Source: Asterias amurensis
Lineage: Eukaryota; Echinodermata; Asteroidea; Forcipulatida; Asteriidae
NCBI RefSeq assembly: GCF_032118995.1
Contig: NC_092656.1
Coordinates: 20,356,965-20,420,964, forward strand
Direction: 5' to 3'
DNA length: 64,000 nucleotides
In this document: in pieces, positions 26,501-36,263 of the stretch
Numbering within the stretch: position 1 is the first letter of the stretch
Layout: every line of letters starts with the position of its first letter
Program-made: the position numbers and the translations under genes
Notes under the pieces: generated by a model
Database searches by the model: none
The model's input: only the letters and a program-made list of their open reading frames with translations
Told to the model about the DNA's origin: nothing

Positions 26501-29500
26501 AGCATTGCATAGATAAGAAAAAACTGTAAACTTGGGGGTACGACCATGTAATAATTCTCTTTAAAGGGAGTGATGGCTCTGAAATGAGCAGGTTAGGTTT
26601 TGACATTTCGAACAGTATACTCTGCTCCTCTTCAGTAGAAAGCTTTTTCTATTGAGTTGAGTTGAGTTCTTCTTGCTTGACTTACTTTCTTTGATTTTAG
26701 AGTTGAAACCAACGGTTCTTTTCAGAACCACTCCAACTCATTTAGAGATAGTCATTACGTGGTGTTACCGCAAACCTTTCCATGTCATAGGTCCAACGTG
26801 CAAAGTTTCAAATGCTACTTTTCTTTGTTTTGGGCATTAGGAGAGATTTTCTTCCGAGCCGGACCGATACATTGACTTCCTTGGGATCTTCAACTCATTC
26901 TCAACGAGTGCAGAGCTACCAGTAGACGAGGTTATTTTTTCCTCTTGTAAATTTTCTGTGTTTGTCTGGTAGTTTGTTTGAGAGTTCTTTGAAGGCATAT
27001 TACTTCGGGTGGGATTGCAGTCTACGACCTTTGCCAATCAAGAGCAGGGCCCAATTTCATGGCTCTGCATATCGTAAGCTCAGAATCGGCGCTTACGGAA
27101 GCAGGGAATTCTGTGCTTACGGCAAGCGTATTTCAAGGGTTAGCGGTGAATTCTGGCTTCTGCGTGTACGTACTCCATGTTACTGGGCATTCTTCGCTTA
27201 CAAGGCTAATTCAGAAATTTAGCGCTTGCACGTAAGCGGGAATTGTGCTTGTAAGCGCAGAATTTGGCAGTAAGCAGAGCCCAGAAATTGGGCCTAGGTG
27301 TCTTATCACTGGACCACCTAGTTTGCCTGGTAGCTCTAGGCAGTTTGAATCCTATATTTTACCATCAGGTACCACAGCAATTAAATAAACAATAAAACTG
27401 CATCTGAAAAAAAGAATATTATTTTGTTGTTCCCGTACACCGTGTGTATGTTTTTTTTTTCACTGGAGTTAGAAAAGTACAAGGTATACATATGTGTTTG
27501 CAAATCATTGTATGGGTAAAACAAATATAAAATCTGCCACCAAAAAATCTACTTCAAAAGCACATAATCTACCCAGCAAGTAGATATGTATACACATGGT
27601 GTTACCGCAAACCAAATACACATTGATACAATAGCTCACCATGCAAATCCCATGTAATATCATAGCTGTTTTTTCATTTGCCTTCACTTTGGTACCATTT
27701 TTCTATTCCATTAAGTGTCAGGTTTAGAGGGGCCGTTACATAGTGTATTATTCTTCTTCTCTGGTCTGTATTTTCACAGTTATACCATAAGATATGTGAA
27801 GTATTACACGGCAACCCCGATCTCATTGAGGACTTCACAGCGTTTCTTCCTCCTGATGTGGCCCTCGCTTGTGGAGTGGTGAGTCAAAAACAACTAATAA
27901 ATTACAATAATAACTCCATACACTCCTACTAGAAACCTTTGTTCTGCAAACAAAGACACCCTCGTTATCCCTAAAGTTGCCACCAAAGCGTATGGTCAAC
28001 GTAGTTTTCAGATTGCTTCACCTCATTTGTGGAACAATCTCCCTCTACACATTTTCGGAATCCGTTAAATATCTTATATTTCCACTTTTTTTTCAGCTTA
28101 TGGAGAACCTGGAGTTCGCTAAAGCGAGACTTTTCCTCCGTCAGGTTGAAGTTCATTTCCAGAAGAATCCCACCCAGTTCCAGAAAGTCCTTACTAGCAT
28201 CACAGAGTGGGCTGGCAAAGAGAACAGGACAAATAATGAGGCAAGTGTCTTTAGCGGCCATTTGTGTCAGTTTCACAGACTCTTTTTAAAAAAGTTAAAA
28301 AAATGTTTTTCGTTTCCATTGACTGGGCAAGTCTTGCGCGTATTCAAACATTGGGACCCGTTTAAGTGCCTGAGGTTGTTTCCTTCATGAGTTAAAGCAA
28401 TTTGCATGGGATGTTATTGGTCCCAATTTCTTTTTAATCTGCGCAAGACTTTCTGTACCAGAAAAAAAGTTACACATGCAAAACACCTTGTCGTGTCTGT
28501 GCACCAAGGATATATTTTGCAACCAGGTCATAATTTTGAAGCAGCAACATAATTGACATCCGGGTAAGTTTATGCGAGATTAGAACTTTTGATATTCTAA
28601 AACTTGCATTGTTGCACCGACATGAGTACTTTATTCTCTGTACTCTGTGGGCAGCCGTCGATTTCACCAAACTCTTCCTTACTTAGGATTAATCTTAGGA
28701 CTTAGGACGAGTTTAGTTCCGTTTCCGAAGTCGTTAGGACGCATTGAACCCATTCTAAGTTAGGATGAGTTACTCGTCCTAATTTGAGATAGGATGAATC
28801 CTTTTTCAAGAAATCGTCTGCTCGGGATCCTAACTTAATTTCTTCAAACAGGAATAGGTCTCTTCTTTTGCATATTTAATTGATTTGTTGGTCTACTCTC
28901 CAAACCGCCCCTTACAGCTGAAGGAAAACATCTTCCCTCTTCTGAAGGGCCAGCCTCACCTGGAGCAGGAGTTTTCTCTTCTATTCCCGGATGAGCGACC
29001 TCCGGACAATTACATGATGGACTTTGAGGAAATTGTTTTAGACGATGAGAAAGAGAAGGAGGTATGACTCTTATCTGCTAAAAAAAATTTTTGTACGTGA
29101 CCCCAAAAGTACCGACCCGATTTCATGGCTCTGCTCACCACTGAATTCTGCACTTACGATCACCATTCTCTGCTTACTGTGCAAGCGCATAATTTCTGCG
29201 CTTGCTGTGTAAGCAAAGAATGCATAGAAACGTGGACACAAGGATAAAATTCCCTGCTTTCCTGTAAGTGCAGAACTCACTGCTTCCGTAAGGGCTGATT
29301 CTTTGCATACAGTAAGTAGAACCATGAAATTGGGCCCAGATTTGTAGACCACAGAGGAAACGTTTTGTAATCGACAGGATTCTCATGTATCAGCGTGGGC
29401 ACGAAGTAAGTAAGCTGTCCCTTGGTGGCAACTATTCTTTTCCGGCTCTAGAGCAAAAGGTTATTACCATTCCTGACTTGTCATTTTATCAAAACAAGGA

Positions 29501-32500
29501 CAGAAGAAGCAGAGTCATTGTCCAAGAAATATTTGTCTTTTACCTCTCAGTATGACAGCTTCGAAGAGATTGAAATCCCAGACAGTGATGAGGAGATTCC
29601 GATCACCAAGTCCCGCGTCGGCCGACCACCCAACAAACCACCATCTAGCACCCAACCTCCCCCAGGGCTTAGGGCCTCTGCCCTCCATGGGTTCCTCCCC
29701 AACGCCAAGGCTGCCCTTCTCAAAGGACGACTCCCATCCATACTGAAGTCTACCTCAGGAGGAAAGAAGAAGGTATGAGTTGAGCACTTAACCATAACGT
29801 GCTTCCCTTCATCCAGGTGTATAAATGCTGATAGGTTCTGACCAAAAGTTTTTAGTGCCATTAATTATAAAAGTGATTACCAAATGTAAGACGATAACAC
29901 GTGATTGGTAATATGTTTGCCCAGACTACAGTATTAATTTTCGTTCCTTTTACAGAGTCCGGCATTAGACCCTTGGCAGGAGCTGAATGCCCATCTACAG
30001 TACGGTACCCAGGGATGTAAATGTAACTGCCATGAGAAGTCACATGACACTAGAGTACAACGGAAGGTCCGCCACTGTGCCTACTGCAGTGCTATGGTAA
30101 GACATTTCAATTTCTTGTGAAAATGACAACTTTCCAAATGTGGTACCGCATCGATTTAATAGATGTTAGTTTTGCATCGGGCTAAATAATAAAAAAGAAA
30201 GCTCAGTACATTCCCGAGTTCAGTGGGAAAAAAAAAGAAGAAAGAAAAGATGTCTTGTTCTAGAGAAAGATCAATCAGTTTTGTTTTTACATTTGATACA
30301 CTGATTTTTATTCTAAGGTTACTCGGACAGAACTGATAAGTTCTCTCAGAGGGCTCACCATCGCCAACCGTCGAAGAGGGCATCTCCTCAGCGGCTCCCA
30401 GCAGCCGGGAACAAGCGACGACGCCCCCCAAAGAAACTCCAAGCGAGGATCAGGTCGGAACCCCTCGGGGCGGAAAGCCTTAAAGGTCCAGTGGGCTGAA
30501 GCTGGAGACGACCAAGAAATGGAAGAAGAGGAGGAAGAAGAAGAACAGAATCCGTACAGCGACGCCGTCGCTCATCTATCCGAGATCTGCTCCAATCTCG
30601 CCGACTATCTCAACGAGAACGCTTCCTTATCGGAGGAAGACGAAGAGGAGGAGAAGGAATCTGACGATGATGATGGAAACGACGATGCGGAAGACGGTCA
30701 AGAAGATGACGATTATGAAGACTTGGAAGATGAGGATGAGGATAAACCCGAAGATGAGGACGAGGATGATGTAGAAGATGATGCGGTGATGACCTCAGAG
30801 GAGAGTCACGGAGTTGATGGGGCGACGCCTGAGAGCTCCGTCTCACCCGTCCTGAGCCAGGGTAGCCATGAGAGCTGTCTGTCGGATAGTAGTGGTAGTC
30901 GGAACACACAGCAGCCAGCGCAACTACCAAGCTCACAGACTACATTGCTAGGTATGTAACCCAGTCAAGTGAAACTAATGTTCGTAGGATTTGAAACTTT
31001 GCATGTAAATAAAGGGGAGGTTTGCGGTAACACCATGTGAAATCTCTTTTTTGAGTATTTTTGGTTCTTTGTGGTTAACAGCGTTTCGATCAGTATGCAC
31101 TGAATACTCCAGCATCCTCCTGGAGAGGATCAGAGCAAAATGAGCAGAGCAAACGTGGAGATGTCAACCGCTGGTTCTTTTCAGAACCAGCCAAGTTAAG
31201 CTTGTTTCTAAAGACATACTGGGTATTCCTGTGCAAATGCATTATTTTGTGCCCTGTCTAATCTTTTGATACTTTCTTTGTCATTGTTTTATATATTTAA
31301 ACCATTTAAAAATGACAAAATACTGTTATTTCGATTTGCTCTTCAGGGTCAGGTGTCGGTCTTGAAGGAAACGGTAGTCGTGCCAACTCTCCTGTGACGT
31401 ACGCTAAGGATGAACGAAGCACCGAGGAGCACCTGAAGGAGCTGAAATCTTGCCTGGCTAAGGAGAAGGACGAGGAGACAATGTCGAATCCATCGTCTGT
31501 CCGGAGCTTAACGTGTCATGAGATACTGTCCGATTCCCCGGTCAGACATTTCAGCGCTATTGGGGAATCATCGGGCCAGGCGGGCAGATCGGTGTCATTA
31601 TCGGACTCGGAAAAGAAAGATAATGTTTTGTTCCCACAGTCTGATTCATCAGGGATGGATTCCAAATCTCCCTGCAGTGTCATCACAGCAGGCAGTCCTG
31701 CTCAGGTCAGTGCTAGCGAGAAGAGCGTAACTTCATTACCAACAAAACCCACCATTCGGCGAGTGAAAACCGTCCGGCCGACCCACATCCCTGATGTGCC
31801 CTTTGGCCAGCGGAGCAAACCAGTCTCACTCTTTGAGAGTCTGGCAAAGAGTAGGCCGTCTCCCACGGAAGATGACTCTTTGGAAAATCCTTTCAAAACA
31901 GAAATTTTGAAAACAGAACCAGAAGCTGAGAGTAAAAATAATTTTGTAGAATCTGATCAATCTAACGAACCTGTTCCCGAGAAACGGAACCCAGAGGAAT
32001 GTAAAACTGAACTGTCTGGAACAGTACCAGCGCCAGAAGCCTCTGCCGGGTTGTCGGAGATGCCCAAGACTGAAGAAGACTCGAGGGCGGAGCAAGAGAA
32101 AGCATCGGGGGCATCGTCGTTGTTATCAGCCGCGAATGTGGCCAGGAGGAAGGATGGAGAGGTGGTCGTAGTGTGGACAAGGTACGGTTAAATAACGAAC
32201 TGAAATTCAGTTCTTTTTGTGTTTGGGTGGAGATAGAGTTTGCTGTTTTTGCATACATTTCCTGTAACAAAAGTACCTTTGATTGTTCTGACTGATGCAC
32301 CACCAATGATTTTATTGAAATTTTGTGAAGCAGTATTTTCTGCTTATAACAGCCTTATGGCCCAAGTCCTCCCCTGCATTTTGTAAGGTTTAGATTTTTT
32401 ATTGGCAGATTGAACCCTTTGGTTAAATCGGATAATTAATTTTTAATTTCCTCCCCAGTCTATCCTGTTGGGTATGCATTTGTTGTGTCTTGAGAATATT

Positions 32501-33929
32501 GATGTGTGCACCTCCTGTGTGGTAAATTAATTTGTGAACTTAAATATTATTGATATTAACAAAATTCAACTGTATTTTGCGTTTGATTTTGTCAAACTGA
32601 AGACTGGTTATGATTTACATCATGGGTACAGGTATACCCACCATAATCAGAATAATTTTTTGATGGAAATTTGTATTTATGTTGTGTTCAATCTTGTAGA
32701 TGTATATGTACATTATATTTTATTGTGTATTTGTAATCTTGTCATTGCTCTTTTTATACCCTTTCATACTGACCAACCTCTGTCCACTTACTGTTCTTAG
32801 AAACCCAATTCTTTATAAATTGGTGACTTTGATTATCGGCTACAATTTTCCCGATTTTTTTTTATACCTTCCCAATAATCCTTTGCTCTTATGTTTGCTA
32901 TAAATGGATGTTTTTGTCTGCACTTGTTTAAAATTCCTCTCACAAAGGTTGGGATTGGATCTAAAAGGCCATCTTCCCTACTTATTTCATATATTTGTTT
33001 TTAAATGTGTTTTTTTTTTGTGGCAATCCTTCGGGCTACAGCTTTTTTCTTTCCTTCCTCTGTATTTTAATTGCTGTTGCTGATCTTGTAATGTTTTTAC
33101 CAATGTGCTTTATTGTACCTTTTATCTGCCTGAGAAATGAAAGAAATATAAAGGTAATCAGATAATAGTGCAGGTGTTGAGTTATATATTTGTGCCCGAC
33201 TAATTATTTCTTTAAAAAATAATAAAAAATAGCTATTTTTTAGTCTGCTAGATAAAACAAGGAAAGTAGTGGTAGGCTTAAAGATTTTAAACTAATTACA
33301 TAAAAGAAAATGCATTTAAGCTTTTGTAGCAACAACATTCTTCATCGTAGTTATCTCTTGATTCATGTCTTAGGGATGCGGATAGGCTGTTGTTGCAGAG
33401 ATGCCGTGATCAAGGAGCAACGGAAGAAGTCTTTGAAGAGGTTGCCAAAACTCTCACTGATAAGTCATCTGAACAGGTACATTTATTTATGTGGATGATA
33501 CCCATGCTTACATCCTTATGGACTGTGAAGGGGTAACTGGGTTTCATCCAAGGTGGCAACATGCCTCTGGTACATGTACAGTTAAGTGTTTCCTTGAATT
33601 GGCTGTCGGTGGCTTGTGATGTAAGGCGATCTCGTATAAAAAATATATAAAAATACTCTTCAAGAACTTTTTAAAAACATTTCGAGGGTGGGTTCAGCAT
33701 AGGTGCTCAATAAATCTAATTATTATTTATTATTATAAGAATTGTGTATTAATTTTTTTTATTTTTTTTTATCGTGAAGGTGGAGCAGAGATTCAATACC
33801 CTGATGAAACTCTTTCAATCTGCGTCTCGGGACTCAGAAGAGGATGAGGAAAGTGAAGAAGATGCATCGGAGGATGAAGAAAATGATCAACAAGAATCAG
33901 ACAGTCAAGATGTTGACGATAACGGCTAA
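13030..33929 (+). CDS. GON4L: GON-4-like transcriptional co-repressor, 26 coding exons
   Basis: Exons: 13030-14196, 14802-14906, 16107-16169, 16374-16496, 16950-17261, 18082-18253, 18848-18967, 19224-19264, 19802-20023, 20938-21024, 21901-22063, 22639-22849, 23363-23525, 23841-23963, 24513-25913, 26383-26433, 26841-26930, 27780-27878, 28097-28240, 28918-29061, 29551-29772, 29956-30096, 30318-30951, 31347-32181, 33374-33476, 33780-33929. Frames join throughout to about 2361 aa (human about 2240). In order: a basic N-terminal NLS (KRKRR); the conserved NILHHVITNEHV and EPKMTRSKLKEV blocks; APDITADMFDTWDD near 620; a polyQ tract near 746-757; a YY1AP1/GON4L homology region at 776-1024 with a Myb-like part near 925-990; a Ser/Thr/Pro-rich exon; two PAH-like repeats at 1492-1667; a Cys cluster (CKCNCH...CAYC) near 1762-1785; a long acidic stretch; and a C-terminal Myb/SANT-like domain near 2272-2330 (WTRDADRLLLQ). 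Vertebrate GON4L is a nuclear protein that works with YY1, SIN3A and HDAC1. The start is MADTSKRKRR at 13030; ATGs further upstream lie in an intron. Intron 19 has a GC donor. Confidence 0.95.
14250..14401. mobile_element. Small fold-back MITE in GON4L intron 1
   Basis: The ends CCTGGGATCAATTTCTCAAA and TTTGTGAAATCAACCCCTGG pair. The interior carries TCCTAGGACT/TCCTAA text also seen near 28680-28830, where a related copy sits in intron 19. Confidence 0.65.
14540..14650. repeat. SINE body fragment
   Basis: The string CTGGGGTTTCTGGCCGTGG, followed by GGCCACAGCACCTTATGAG, resembles the 3' half of the SINE at 35160. A second fragment lies near 16205-16280. Confidence 0.5.
15075..15462. mobile_element. 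TTAA fold-back MITE, family B (copy 2, near full)
   Basis: TTAA+AGGCAGTGGACACTATTGG at the left and CCAATAGTGTCCACTGCCT+TTAA at the right are exact inverse complements. It has a central TTTCGAGACCTCAGA...TTGAGGTCTCGAAA palindrome. This is the clearest reference copy, in GON4L intron 2. Confidence 0.9.
15477..15794. mobile_element. Family B-related MITE (copy 3, opposite orientation)
   Basis: The ends are TTAA+AGGCACTGTACACGTTTGG and CCAAACATGTACCTTCCCT+TTAA, with a central palindrome AAAAGACTTCTAGCTAGAAGTCTTTT split around 15622-15650. It lies directly next to copies 2 and 4. Confidence 0.8.
15795..16058. mobile_element. Family B MITE, truncated (copy 4)
   Basis: The right part of a family B element: GAGAGCTGTTGAAAG and ACTCTCTCTGAAG at the left, then TTGAGCCCAAATTTTTACAGG and ACCAACTGTGTCCATTGCCT+TTAA at the right. 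The left end is missing, apparently replaced by copy 3. Confidence 0.7.
17450..17700. repeat. Two related half-units in GON4L intron 5
   Basis: CAGACAGTTTCTCTACTCCT-TTTGGTGGAGAGCG and, about 120 bases later, AGACAGTTTCTTCATTCCTATTGG-TCGAGAGC are diverged copies of one unit. Both are followed by GC-rich text with CACGTGGG and CACGCGAT. Confidence 0.5.
17835..18000. mobile_element. Fold-back MITE, GON4L intron 5
   Basis: GGGAATCAAAGTGT...TTTTCAACTAGTGGTTTAA pairs with TTAAACCACTAGATGAAAA...ACACATTGATTCCC. It ends 81 bases before exon 6. Confidence 0.8.
18351..18506. mobile_element. Family B MITE, left half only (copy 5)
   Basis: TTAA+AGGCACTGGACACATTTGG through GACTCCCTCTGAAGTAACG, then it breaks into unrelated SINE sequence at about 18507. 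Confidence 0.75.
18507..18800 (+). mobile_element. tRNA-derived SINE, head missing
   Basis: Begins inside the post-B-box part (GTCACGACACTTGTGCCCTT), then GGTAGTGCATTCTGCTCTACC, TGGATGATACCCATGCCTAC and GGACTGTGAAGG. The tail is A/T-rich (AATAAAAATTAAATAATAAA). The same body is seen at 20603 (minus) and 33484. Confidence 0.7.
20422..20492. repeat. (ATG)n / (GAT)n microsatellite
   Basis: About 22 near-perfect trinucleotide units in GON4L intron 9. They create a false poly-His ORF on the minus strand. Confidence 0.95.
20561..20905 (-). mobile_element. tRNA-derived SINE, complete-looking, minus strand
   Basis: Read on the minus strand it starts with TGTCATGGCCAAGCGG (A box TGGCCAAGCGG, plus-strand 20878-20888). 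It continues through GTGTGGGTTTGAATCTAGG (B box), GGTAGTGCTTTCTGCTCTACC and GGACTGTAAAAGCGGTAACC. It ends in an A tail, seen as the T-rich tract at 20561-20602. It lies in GON4L intron 9. Confidence 0.8.
21069..21413. mobile_element. TTAA fold-back MITE, family B (copy 6)
   Basis: TTAA+AATACACTGGACACTATTGG to TCAATAGTGTCCACTGCCT+TTAA in GON4L intron 10, with the usual TTGAGCTCAATTGG and TTTCGAGACCTCAAA interior. Confidence 0.85.
22193..22358. mobile_element. Fold-back MITE with long arms, GON4L intron 11
   Basis: CAACACTAGGAGACTTTC...AGGTGGCAGCAGACTTACC...AATCCATTGTT pairs with AACAATGGAAATTTACCC...AAGTCTGCTGCCACCT...GAAAGTCTCCCATTGTTG. The arms are about 60 bases. Confidence 0.85.
22880..23030. 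repeat. Diffuse inverted repeat with TTGCTAAGCA text
   Basis: CTTGCTAAGCACAGCAAAATC and TTGCTTAGCAAGG...TTTGCTAAGCAG flank a palindromic interior. Similar strings at 32325 and 34540 mark it as a dispersed family. Confidence 0.55.
23080..23212. mobile_element. Fold-back MITE (TTTCCTGC...GCAGGAA family)
   Basis: CTGGTTTATATTTCCTGCCA pairs with ATTCGCAGGAAGTCATAGGC. A related, longer copy is at 61544-61731. Confidence 0.65.
23587..23766. mobile_element. Fold-back MITE with ATAGACCTTTATCA ends
   Basis: Terminal inverted repeats TATAGACCTTTATCATACTG and CACTGTGATAAAGGTCTAT, about 180 bases apart, in GON4L intron 13. Confidence 0.8.
24114..24240. mobile_element. Short fold-back MITE with AGCCTTTTTGAG ends
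   Basis: AGCCTTTTTGAGGTATGG at the left, CCATATCTCAAAAAGGCT at the right, 127 bases in all, in GON4L intron 14. Confidence 0.8.
26099..26300 (+). mobile_element. tRNA-derived SINE, 5' part
   Basis: Begins TGTCGTGGCCGGGTGGTCTGG (A box decayed), then GTTGGTTTGATACTCGGTC (B box) and GACACTTGTGCCCTTAAGC. It is truncated after about 200 bases, in GON4L intron 15. Confidence 0.65.
27047..27294. mobile_element. Fold-back MITE, GGGCCCAATTTCAT family (copy 1)
   Basis: GGGCCCAATTTCATGGCTCTGC pairs with GCAGAGCCCAGAAATTGGGCC. The interior is built of repeated GCTTACG/CGTAAGC motifs. It lies in GON4L intron 17. Confidence 0.85.
29114..29338. mobile_element. Fold-back MITE, GGGCCCAATTTCAT family (copy 2)
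   Basis: CCCGATTTCATGGCTCTGC at the left, ACCATGAAATTGGGCCC at the right, with the same CTTACG-rich interior as the copy at 27047. It lies in GON4L intron 20. Confidence 0.8.
31014..31195. mobile_element. Repeat with GAGGTTTGCGGTAACACCATG start
   Basis: The left end matches the fold-back at 45510 (GAGGTTTGC...CACCATGTG.AA.TCTC), and the GGTTCTTTTCAGAACC text matches 26710-26740. It lies in GON4L intron 23. A loose family with members at 26570, 27480 and 60826. Confidence 0.55.
32182..33373. other. GON4L intron 24, no element clearly identified
   Basis: AT-rich, about 1.2 kb. The stretch ending near 33155 (CTGCCTGAGAAATGAAAGAAATATAAAGG) has the look of a LINE 3' end, but no reverse-transcriptase coding sequence is present. 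Confidence 0.4.
33484..33660 (+). mobile_element. SINE body fragment in GON4L intron 25
   Basis: TGGATGATACCCATGCTTAC, GGACTGTGAAGGGGTAAC and GTAAGGCGATCTCGTATAAA match the SINE bodies at 18507 and 20561. Confidence 0.65.
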
Positions 33930-34158
33930 AGGTCACAACAAGATAAATGAAATGTGTAGAAATTGTATTTAAAGTCACCCATTGCATAAAATTTCATGAG
34001 ATTCTCGTTGGTCTATTTAACAGATGTTTATAAAAAGTGCAACAAAATAGTTTGAGGGCTGATGTTTCGAACCTGGGCAAAGTCTTTTTTAAAGGCTAAA
34101 ATAAGTGTGACACAGTTATAATTATTATTTATTTTTTATTTAAAGTTTTGAATAGGGG

Positions 34159-34164
34159 AATAAA
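34159..34164 (+). terminator. Candidate poly(A) signal of GON4L
   Basis: AATAAA lies 230 bases after the GON4L stop. Another AATAAA lies near 34864. Which one is used cannot be decided from sequence. Confidence 0.4.
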
Positions 34165-35159
34165 AAAGTGATAACAAGGCTATAAACAGCCGTTTCAGAC
34201 TTTAGTCACTTCTCTTTTATACCGATCACAATTCTGTTATTTTCCAATTCTTGTTAGATCCTGAGCTCCGTTTAGCGAGGGGTTAAATTGCATGCAACGC
34301 ACAGCCTTTGTGCGAATGCGTGTAGACTTTGAATTGAGTATTGTTTTTTGTATTTTATTGCATGGTGTGTTATTAGCGCTTGCGTAAGCTTGCGCGCCAG
34401 CATGCGTTTGGCTACGAGTGCTGAAGTTTGGCCAACCAGTCAATCTAAACGAGACCCAACAACTTATGGCACCATTCCATCATTTCATAAAAATGAGCGA
34501 GGCACCAGTTTTAACAATGTTAAACTTCATGTAATGGAGTTTTGGCTGGTAACCAGTTTCTGTTAAGCAATATTTGTCTGTGCTTAGCAAGTTTTCATGC
34601 TTACAGGCTTTATGAAAGCAGGTCATGTTTGGACGAGTCATGACAGTACAGAGTTACATGTATATAATTCTTCTATTTAATGCTATTCCCCAATTCAAGA
34701 CTACTGGACGCAAATGGCTAACCGTGCAATGGACAGACTGTTTGGAAACACAATCTAGTGTTTTGCTGCATGAAATTTAACTTAAAGTGAATATTGATAA
34801 CATAAAATTGCAATGCTTGCCACTTGTATAGATTTGAACACAGCTCAGATTAAGAGCAGTGTGAATAAAAAATAACAATATTGAAACCAATAATTCTTTG
34901 AAGTTCGTCTTCTCTTGGTTATGCCAATTCCCCTGTGCTTTTTACTGTGTAGTACATACATCAGGCGACGCACGTTGGTTTACCAACGTGCAATCATTGT
35001 TTCTCTTTTTCATGAAGGGACGTAATTTTTCCCCATGTCAAACAAGAACTAAAGCCCATGTGTAAATCGAGTGACTACGGCTAAGACCGTTGTTGGCTTT
35101 AGTAATTCAGCCATAGCCAGAATGTGATTAACTTCTGGCACATAAGAATTTTGTGGAAG
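34165..35159. other. GON4L-NSA2 convergent spacer
   Basis: No gene. Contains a piece of the AAGCA/TGCTT family near 34540-34620 and CGGCTAAGACCG text near 35075 related to the fold-back at 5150. Confidence 0.4.
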
Positions 35160-35530
35160 TGTCGTGGCCGAGCGGTTAAGAGCACCGAATTCAAACTCTG
35201 GTGTTTCTGATCAGCAGAGTGTGGGTTTGAATCCCCAGCCGTGACACTTGTGTCCTTAAGCAAGACACATAACCATTGCTTCGTCCTTCGGATGGGACGT
35301 AAAGCCGTTGGTCCCATGTGTTGTGTAAATGCATGTTAAAGAACTTAGTGCACTTATAGAAAAAGAGAAGGGGTTCACCCCGGTGTTCCTGGCTGGATTG
35401 GCAGCATATTGCGCCACAGCACCTTGTAAACCATTACACTGTGCTTACATCTCAAAATTCGTCCCACTCCTTGCAGTAGTAATACCTGGCACTTTGTATC
35501 CTTTGGCAAAAGGCGCGTTATAAATTCTGT
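35160..35530 (+). mobile_element. tRNA-derived SINE with intact A and B boxes
   Basis: Starts TGTCGTGGCCGAGCGG. The A box TGGCCGAGCGG fits TRGCNNAGYGG exactly; the B box GGTTTGAATCC (35224-35234) has one change from consensus. The head ends CAGCCGTGACAC and is followed by a body and a (TAAT/TTAA)n tail at 35533-35560. The head looks derived from a class II (Leu/Ser-like) tRNA. Of the SINEs here it has the best-preserved promoter. Confidence 0.85.
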
Positions 35531-35637
35531 TATTAACTAATTAATTAATTAATTAATTGACTTTTATAATTGTCCGACAGTAAGATTTTCAACAAAATAT
35601 AAACACTCTCGTTACTTTCATATTTTCAAAAAATCTT

Positions 35638-35643
35638 TATTTA
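35638..35643 (-). terminator. Candidate poly(A) signal of NSA2
   Basis: Minus-strand AATAAA in a TAAATAAAG context about 620 bases beyond the NSA2 stop. Position only. Confidence 0.3.
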
Positions 35644-36263
35644 TCGTTGTGGAGGCTATTTTGGATTTCTATTATAAAATAATTACCATAGCACATCATC
35701 AGTTATCAAGTAATATTGTTTGACTTAAGAATAGGTAAACAATTCAAAATTACTTGTGCTTTTTAACAGTAAAAATTTGTGCTGATATGGCAGCAGTTTT
35801 TATATCATACAAGATGAGGTACCCTTCCTATTTGTTTCTTCTTCAAATGTCACCTCTTCTAAAATTTATTTGTTGAGGCCCATGAAATGTACCTGCCAAT
35901 TAAATGCCTCGGCCCAGTCATATAATTTATATGACTAAATAAGGTACATTTTGAAAAGGGTGAAGCGAAACAAAAACGACAACTATGTATGGATGAAAAG
36001 CTGGCAAAAGCCAATCTCTTTCACATAAATATAGTTCTAAAAAACCGATATTGAGCTGATGTATTCATCAACAGGCAGTCAGCAATTGTGTGTGGGGTGG
36101 TCTATGTGGGATTTGCACCACATTTAAACAAACACAAGCCAGGCAGTCGTAACCACTCGATCCCAACGCCAACCTCAAGCTCCACTGATAAAGTACACAG
36201 GATTCCATTTTGGATTCTCAAGTTCAACTCAATAACGGTCATTTCTCTACAGTTTGTTTCTTT

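Noticed and set aside
30610-30936. 108-aa His/Arg/Pro-rich minus-strand ORF
   Set aside because: Antisense shadow of the acidic GON4L exon 23.
35160-35245. A true tRNA gene
   Set aside because: It has A and B boxes but the acceptor and anticodon stems do not pair properly, and it continues into a SINE body.
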